NCBI GenBank assembly: GCA_047967505.1
Contig: CM106540.1
Direction: 5' to 3' (one strand)
DNA: 64,000 nt
Source of the DNA: Dipteris shenzhenensis
Lineage: Eukaryota; Polypodiophyta; Polypodiopsida; Gleicheniales
Of the stretch, positions 58,755-64,000 are shown piece by piece (within the stretch, counting starts at the first letter, position 1; every line of letters begins with the position of its first letter). Below the pieces are notes generated by a model. That model did not search any database. It was not told the DNA's origin and saw nothing but the letters and a program-made list of their open reading frames with translations. The translations under genes and the position numbers were made by a program.

Positions 58755-59719
58755 CATGCACTCGCGTGCATTTGCATTCTTCATAAAACCCATGGCAAAT
58801 TTGGCAGGTGCAAGTTGAAGAAAAGCGTGATGGAAAGTGAGGAAGGGATTTTGAAAACCGCTAGCTGCCCTTTAGTTGTAGGCAAGTGTGATGGATAGTG
58901 AGTAAGGGATTATGAAAATCGCTAGCCATTATTTTCAAGTCCGCTTCTTTCCTACATTTTCAACCCCATCCACATCTTGCCTTAACTATTGCTAATTGAA
59001 ATTCTTAGCCATTCTTACATAGGAGGACATACTTGGGAAATTCACAACGTGGATGAATTTAGGACTTATAATGGCCTTTGCTTACAAAGGGATAAGTTAG
59101 AAATTGTTTCTAAACTGAGAGGCACATATAAGAAGAAATTTGGAATTTTTAAGCTATGCCCTTAAAGCACATAATAGTCCTTGAAATCCTTGATTTGGCA
59201 GGCTTGTAGCTTAGAAATTTCTTTTTCAAAAAAATTCCTAGATGCCATAATTTAATAAATAACCATTTGCATTTCCATAGAGCAAATCTCATGATGTCTA
59301 TTCCACTATAAAATTTTATGGTCAGACATGATGCTTATTAAGGCGATACAAGTTGTGAAAAGCTATGTGAATTAAAAGAATGTGTGGAGAAAAAATTGCT
59401 CCTATGCACACAAAATTATTCAAGGTTAAATTGGCTGATTTCTTGAATGGGCTACTCGAAACCTCTTAGAAGAATATTTCAAACTCGTTGAGAGAGAGAG
59501 AGAGAGAGCGAAGGTTAAAGCCGAGATATTTGTGCAATATGTCCTTTTTAAAAAATAGTTACTTTTTTGTGGAAATTTTTAGAAAAAGATAATTGGGCTT
59601 CAACTTGGGGGGTCCCTGTGCCTGCCAACGAGCCTCTCATCATGAAATCGTCCCATCAATCGCAGCTCCATGAAAGTAAAGCGCTAAAGGGTTCGCATTC
59701 CGTAAGATCCAGCTGAATT
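58755..59719. other. Intergenic sequence with a short duplication and a small GA run
   Basis: GTGATGGA(A)AGTGAG(G/T)AAGGGATT(T/A)TGAAAA at about 58827 recurs at about 58889. GAGAGAGAGAGAGAGA lies near 59491. No gene. Confidence 0.5.
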
Positions 59720-60235
59720 GCATGTCTCTCGTTTATTCAATCCTGAGTTTCTTCTACGTAAAGTTGAATCTACTGATTTGTTGTGGTGCAAGCCTGCTGG
59801 ATCACACCCTTTGTACCTTCCCTGCGCTTCATTTTGTCAAAGGTTTACACGAATTGTACCAAGCCATTGCATGAACGGTGGTGGCGTTGCATGTTTGCAC
59901 TTGCAGATGGAACGAAACTTGCTGCAGCTTTTGTTAGCTTTTTGGTGCGACAATTTCCATCGGAGCTCAGCAGCTGCATGTCTCCCGTGCCTCTCCAGAG
60001 TTTCTTCGACGTAAAATATGAATGCTTTGTTGTGCGAGCCCGCTGGCTACATACTCTAGATCATCACGTCAAGCTCGTGATTAAGCTCCGCGTAGAGCGA
60101 ATTCTCTGCATGCAAGAAGTTGCTGCTACTGTGGCGTGCCCGTTGCAGCTTTTGTTTCGACAACATCAACGTGCGCGCAATTAGGATCAAGCTCAGCAGT
60201 CGACCGAAACCGTCCGTAATCTATCGACTCCTCAG
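59720..60235. repeat. Tandem duplication, about 253 bp unit, in a GC-richer island
   Basis: GAGTTTCTTCTACGTAAA (59745) and GAGTTTCTTCGACGTAAA (59998) start alignable copies, each with a GC(A/G)AGCC(T/C)GCTGG segment, a TTGCAGCTTTTGTT-like segment and AGCTCAGCAG(C/T). The overlapping open frames (59718-60014, 59783-60184) show no domain. Confidence 0.75.
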
Positions 60236-61660
60236 TACGTAATTCTCTTTTGTGTCACATCTCCGGAAGGAACGGTTTTAGTCACCGCACGCTCAATCCC
60301 GAATGTGCGTTTCCATCACGATCAAACAACCTGCCCCTCTGGAATACTCGCCCGCTAGGTTGCTGCTCGCAATGGCCTTGCGTCTCTTCTCCAGATGCTA
60401 CTTCCCACTTTTGCTGATTCCTCAGATTTTTCCACTGTTCAGTGAGCGACTCGATCTTTCCCGTCACTGTTCACACGCGTTAATTCTTGGAGCCATCTCC
60501 AAACCTCAACGATCTCACACCAACAACCTTGATATGGAGCTCTGGGTTCATCCAAACAACCTTGATTCTCGACAGCGGTCCAGACACTCGATCCAAACCT
60601 CCAGTCCCAAGTCGTCGTCTCGCGATTTTTCAAAGGGCAATACCGGAATGTGACGAGTCACGACTTGCGTTTGGCCCGCCTTTTCTCAACGAAATCAATA
60701 CTTAAAGCAACGTAGCGTTCGTGTATCGATCCATGATAGAACAAAAGGTATTCCCATTTTAACTTTGCAGGATGGACTTTCTGCGTTTCCCCGATGCACC
60801 TTGATTCTTGGAAGACATCTAGACATTGATCCAAACTAAAGTCACACTCTAGCAAAATTTCCAAAGTTGAGACACAATGTGACACTTTGTGCGTGGTCAT
60901 ACTTTTCCTAAACGAAGACATTTTCAAACTCTCAATCAAAATTCTACCAACTCCTACACTCGTAAATTCTCACGTTCATAGGTGTTCAATCCAAGAAACT
61001 AGGGACATAAGGAAAAGGGGCGTGTACTAGTTGCATAGTACATTATCGTATGATCTAAAGAGTAAGAGTTTATGCTAGTTGTTCTAATTATAACCAACCT
61101 CGAGCCAACTAATATTAGGGCCATGGTAGGGACCCTCCCTCTTGAGAGAGGTTGGGTTGCATTTCTATCTATTTTACACTCAATGACAGTCTTAAAAAAG
61201 TGTTAATGTTAATGAAGCCCAATTGTAGGAATGCACTTATCAATATGCACATCTCGGGTGTTCACATGGGTTTTTTACTTCAAACTTAGAAACCAATTCA
61301 TTAGACATTATAGGAATTTTGGAATAAAAAAGGGCCTCTTGGATTAGACCCTTAAGATTTGTGATTAGCAAACCATCCAACGAGAAGGCTTGAGTATTGA
61401 AAGAATGGAGGATTCCATATTAGCCTCTCATAAGTGGAGAGGCCTCCCTTGGTTCCCACTTCCCTCCCTCTTGCCCCTACCACCTTCTAGGGCATTTACT
61501 CCCCCCCTTGACTTTTGGTGGTCCCCCTACTCTCGTTCTTCCTTTGGTGGGTTGCCAAAATCGTGAGTTTTTTCCTCTCTAAAAAGTTAAAAATTTTCAA
61601 AAGTGAACCCACCTCCCCAAACACCTCCCAGTAGTCCCCCCAAACTATTCTCATTGACTT
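60236..61660. other. GC-richer island fading into AT-rich sequence, no recognised gene
   Basis: CCTTGATTCT..GATCCAAAC at 60561 recurs diverged at 60799 (offset 238), possibly a further relic of the same duplication. Minus-strand frames at 60282-60467 and 60439-60633 are unrecognised. The sequence at 61.43-61.66 kb is C/T-rich. Confidence 0.35.
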
Positions 61661-62191
61661 ATGGCCTTCCTCTCATTCTCTTCCTTCTCTCAATCTCCTC
61701 TTAGCTTCCTCCTCCTCCACTCAATCTCCTTTCCCCAGCCTCATCCTCTTAACCTTTTCCTTCTCCCAACCTCTTTCTCTTGGCTTGCTCCCATTAGACT
61801 TTCTACGATGATGAAGCATTCCGCTTCTACTAGGCCAAAGCTATCAATTCAATCTTATGTGCGTCACATTATGAAGGATGACAATGATGTTTGGATTCCT
61901 CAAGAGTTTAGGCTAATGTCTTGGGTCAAAATGCAACCATATGTAATAGGTCAATTCAAATTTTCTAGAAAGGATAGAGCAAAGAAAGAGAGCATTAGAA
62001 GGGTTGCATTGTCGGGTTTTGTAACACAAAAAAGGACTCAATGTGATGGTTCAACAGGTGTACATGGCTCGAAATATGAACTTGGACCATGCAAATCGAG
62101 CTTGCTTTCCTTTAAATTGTATCTCTCTCTTACATTGTCATTTTTTCATTATGGTACTTCATTTTTTCATTCTAATGTGTATGTGTGTTGA
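61661..62191 (+). CDS. Hypothetical open frame, 176 codons
   Basis: The N-terminal 45 residues are Ser/Phe/Leu/Pro rich, which follows from the C/T-rich DNA and could also resemble a signal or transit peptide. The middle (about residues 50-120; RPKLSIQSYVRHIMKDDNDV, then KFSRKDRAKKESIRR) is polar and looks more protein-like. No family recognised. The end (LYLSLTLSFFHYG) again follows low-complexity DNA. It may be an exon or a transposon scrap. There is no supporting context. Confidence 0.2.
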   Translation: MAFLSFSSFSQSPLSFLLLHSISFPQPHPLNLFLLPTSFSWLAPIRLSTMMKHSASTRPKLSIQSYVRHIMKDDNDVWIPQEFRLMSWVKMQPYVIGQFKFSRKDRAKKESIRRVALSGFVTQKRTQCDGSTGVHGSKYELGPCKSSLLSFKLYLSLTLSFFHYGTSFFHSNVYVC

Positions 62192-62780
62192 GACTCAAGA
62201 GATGGTGTGTTTGAGAGATCTCAACAACGGAGGCAAAACGAAAGAGGGAGAGAGAGAAAGACAGCCATAAGAGAGCCACACAAGTTTTAGTGGATATGGC
62301 AAAAATGCTAGTTACAAATCTTTGGCGATCTGAGCCGATCCTTATGTCGTATGTCAAGGTTGCAAGGTCACCCAAAAACTAACTCGAATATTCTTCATAC
62401 ATGCATATATACATATATGTTTCCATCATATTGAAGAGGAACATTTCTTCTAACAAATGGGAAAGAATGAGGGTCTCCCCATTTTCAAAAGGAGCTCCAA
62501 ATGCTCTTGATTGAGACAAGGAACCCATGCCCCTTCTTCTGCTCATCATAAGTTGCACGAGGCACATCTATGATTACCAATCACACCCCCTACCATAAAA
62601 CTCAGTGCCCTCTTCCTTTAGGTTTGTGAGGTCATTTTTAAAGTCATCAAGTGATTGACCACCTTTTGAGGTAACGGTTGTATACATAAACTTTTTTTGC
62701 ATTTGCCAAGTATTTGGTTTGTTTACTCATAAAAGTCCCATGTTAAACATACTACCAAAAAAGCGGTCCGGCTATACTGG
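62192..62780. other. Intergenic sequence, nothing recognised
   Basis: No motif in any frame. Confidence 0.4.
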
Positions 62781-63031
62781 ATGTAAATTTCCTCATGCAG
62801 ATCCCCATGAAAGAAAGTTATCTTGACATCCATCTACATAAGCTCCATATCCTTAGTTGCCACCAGTCCAAGTACACATCTAAGCATGGTCATCTTTACA
62901 ACCGGAGAGAAGATCTCATCAAAGTCCACATCTTTCTCTTGCTTGAATCCTATAGCAATTAACAGGCCTTGTACTTAGGCACATCACCTGTGACCTTCAT
63001 CTTATAGACCCATTTACATGGCAATGCTTTC
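62781..63031 (-). pseudogene. Tork-like Copia RT fragment, same family as 1-1392
   Basis: Minus-strand reading gives KALPCKWVYKMKVTGDVPKY, then after a frameshift KQEKDVDFDEIFSPVVKM, LRCVLGLVATKDMEL, MDVKITF and HGDLHEEIY. These are almost the words of the window-start copy (MKVTGDDVPRY, KQEKGVDFDEIFSPVVKM, LRCMLGLVASEDMEL, HGDLHEEIY). It ends abruptly at about 62781, before the catalytic YVDD, and begins abruptly at about 63031, so it is a piece truncated on both sides. Confidence 0.9.
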
Positions 63032-63039
63032 TTTCCCTT

Positions 63040-63603
63040 TTGGCACATGTGCATATGCCTTACACTCAAGACTATGGGCCCTTCTGGGTGAATTTCCCCC
63101 CCCCTCTTAGCTTGTTGCAGGCCTGCCCCCTCCTCTTCTCTAGTCTAGCTCTATTATCCCTCCATTTTTCAAATGTAGGAGATCATTTGGCAGCTGCTCT
63201 ACCCCCTCATGCTCTGATCCATTGTATTTGTCACTCTCCACTAGCACCTCTTGTAGCAGCTGCTCATTCTCTCATTCCTAGCTATAGCACCTCCTACAGC
63301 AGCTGCTCATCCCCCTCTTCTCTTTCTCCCTTCATTCCTAGCTATAGTACCTTCTGTAGTGCCCCTCTGCTCTTTCTCCCTCCATTCCTAGCTACAACAC
63401 CTCTTGGAGATACTCTCCACCTTCTGTTGCACCCTCTATACCTTCCCCCCCTCTCCCTCTCTCTCCCTCTATCAAATCTGCTCTCTCCCTCCAAGCTACA
63501 CTTTCAGGTCCACTCTTGCTATTTTGACCTCTGTACAAGCATGGTGATGAGACCATATATGTCCTCTATGTCCCACAGGAGAAAAAATGCACTAGGTAAA
63601 TGA
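63040..63603 (+). other. C/T-rich low-complexity open frame containing a minisatellite
   Basis: The 187-codon frame is Ser/Leu/Pro rich. It carries CATTCCTAGCTA(T/C)A(G/A) at 63273, 63333 and 63383, units of 50-60 bp. Absence of stops is explained by base composition. I do not treat it as a gene, though it could be a spliced exon. Confidence 0.4.
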
Positions 63604-64000
63604 GTGCCTTACACCTACAGCTTGAATGATTGGATAGTCATGAGAGGATATGCCAAGGGTCCACATAAGCTTCCCAAGAGCAAGAGAGGTGATCTTTTGC
63701 ATGAATGGAAGGGCCATATCATGAACTTCAAGCTTGGGAAGAAAGGATGCTTGCAAAGGTGCAACATGTCTACATGGGGAAGGACATCCGCGCCTTGCTC
63801 CATCAGGCAATCAATCGACAATACCATTGCATTGTAAGTCTGAATTTTGTGTAAATTTTCTAAGTGTACTAAGTAAGTTTGAAATTGTATTTTGAAATAG
63901 CACTTGTGCATAGCATATGTATTTGTTTCATACTTTGAGGAGTGGGAACCATGGAAAAAATAAGGGGTAAATTTTAGCCCAAGGGCTAATTTAGAGGCTT
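63604..64000 (+). other. Unrecognised coding-like stretch at the window edge
   Basis: The frame 63604-63837 (77 codons) encodes a Lys/Cys-containing sequence (KGPHKLPKSKRGDLLHEWKG, then FKLGKKGCLQRC). A donor-like ATT/GTAAGT lies at about 63832, so it might be an exon continuing beyond the window. No family recognised. Confidence 0.2.

Overview
The window looks like nuclear DNA of a land plant with a large, repeat-laden genome. It holds one well-preserved gene, a three-exon R2R3-MYB with both introns at the positions usual for plant MYBs, in about 60 kb of AT-rich sequence filled with decayed plant-type transposons (Tork-like Copia, a second Copia lineage, L1-like LINEs, CACTA, a probable Ty3/Gypsy gag), small inverted-repeat elements and long CT, GA and GT microsatellites. 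The age of most remnants and the low gene density fit a gymnosperm or a fern best, but that is inference. No bacterial features, rRNA, tRNA or CRISPR were recognised.

Layout. 1-5.1 kb: a nearly intact Copia RT/RNase H end with one nonsense codon and its probable 3' LTR, then an older Copia fragment readable only by changing frame, then a LINE RT scrap. 5.1-10.4 kb: mostly featureless AT-rich sequence. 10.4-18.9 kb: the most unusual part. A decayed multi-part transposase pseudogene (plus strand, 10.65-13.87 kb) carries, in order, a basic N-terminal region, a Cys motif, DFAENY-like, SDG-like, HGKG..DG.G-like and CFCxxC motifs. It converges on a decayed coiled-coil reading frame on the minus strand (16.0-14.6 kb). 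Repeats with an imperfect palindrome close to AACCAGCATGGTGGTT occur around both, and two short tandem-repeat arrays follow at 17.7-18.6 kb. I read this as the remains of one large DNA transposon with an accessory ORF.

19-36 kb: AT-rich sequence with microsatellites, copies of a 220-265 bp inverted-repeat element, a CACTA-like terminus at 26.03 kb, a 67-bp perfect-arm foldback at 31.1 kb and a minus-strand Copia fragment at 35.1-35.4 kb. 36-42.3 kb: a long LINE ORF2 pseudogene, a CACTA (tnp2-type) transposase pseudogene on the minus strand and a Gypsy-like gag remnant. 43-47.8 kb: further copies of the small inverted-repeat element, one split by a 0.5-kb insertion, and a tandem triplication carrying two long CT arrays.

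49.98-52.02 kb: the R2R3-MYB gene (minus strand, 582 codons in three exons), with a GA/CT-rich leader and a TATA-like stretch upstream. It is the only gene likely to be functional. 53-64 kb: intergenic sequence with microsatellites, GC-richer islands without recognisable genes, a 253-bp tandem duplication, a second fragment of the Tork-like Copia family (minus strand, 62.8-63.0 kb) and low-complexity coding-like sequence at the right edge.
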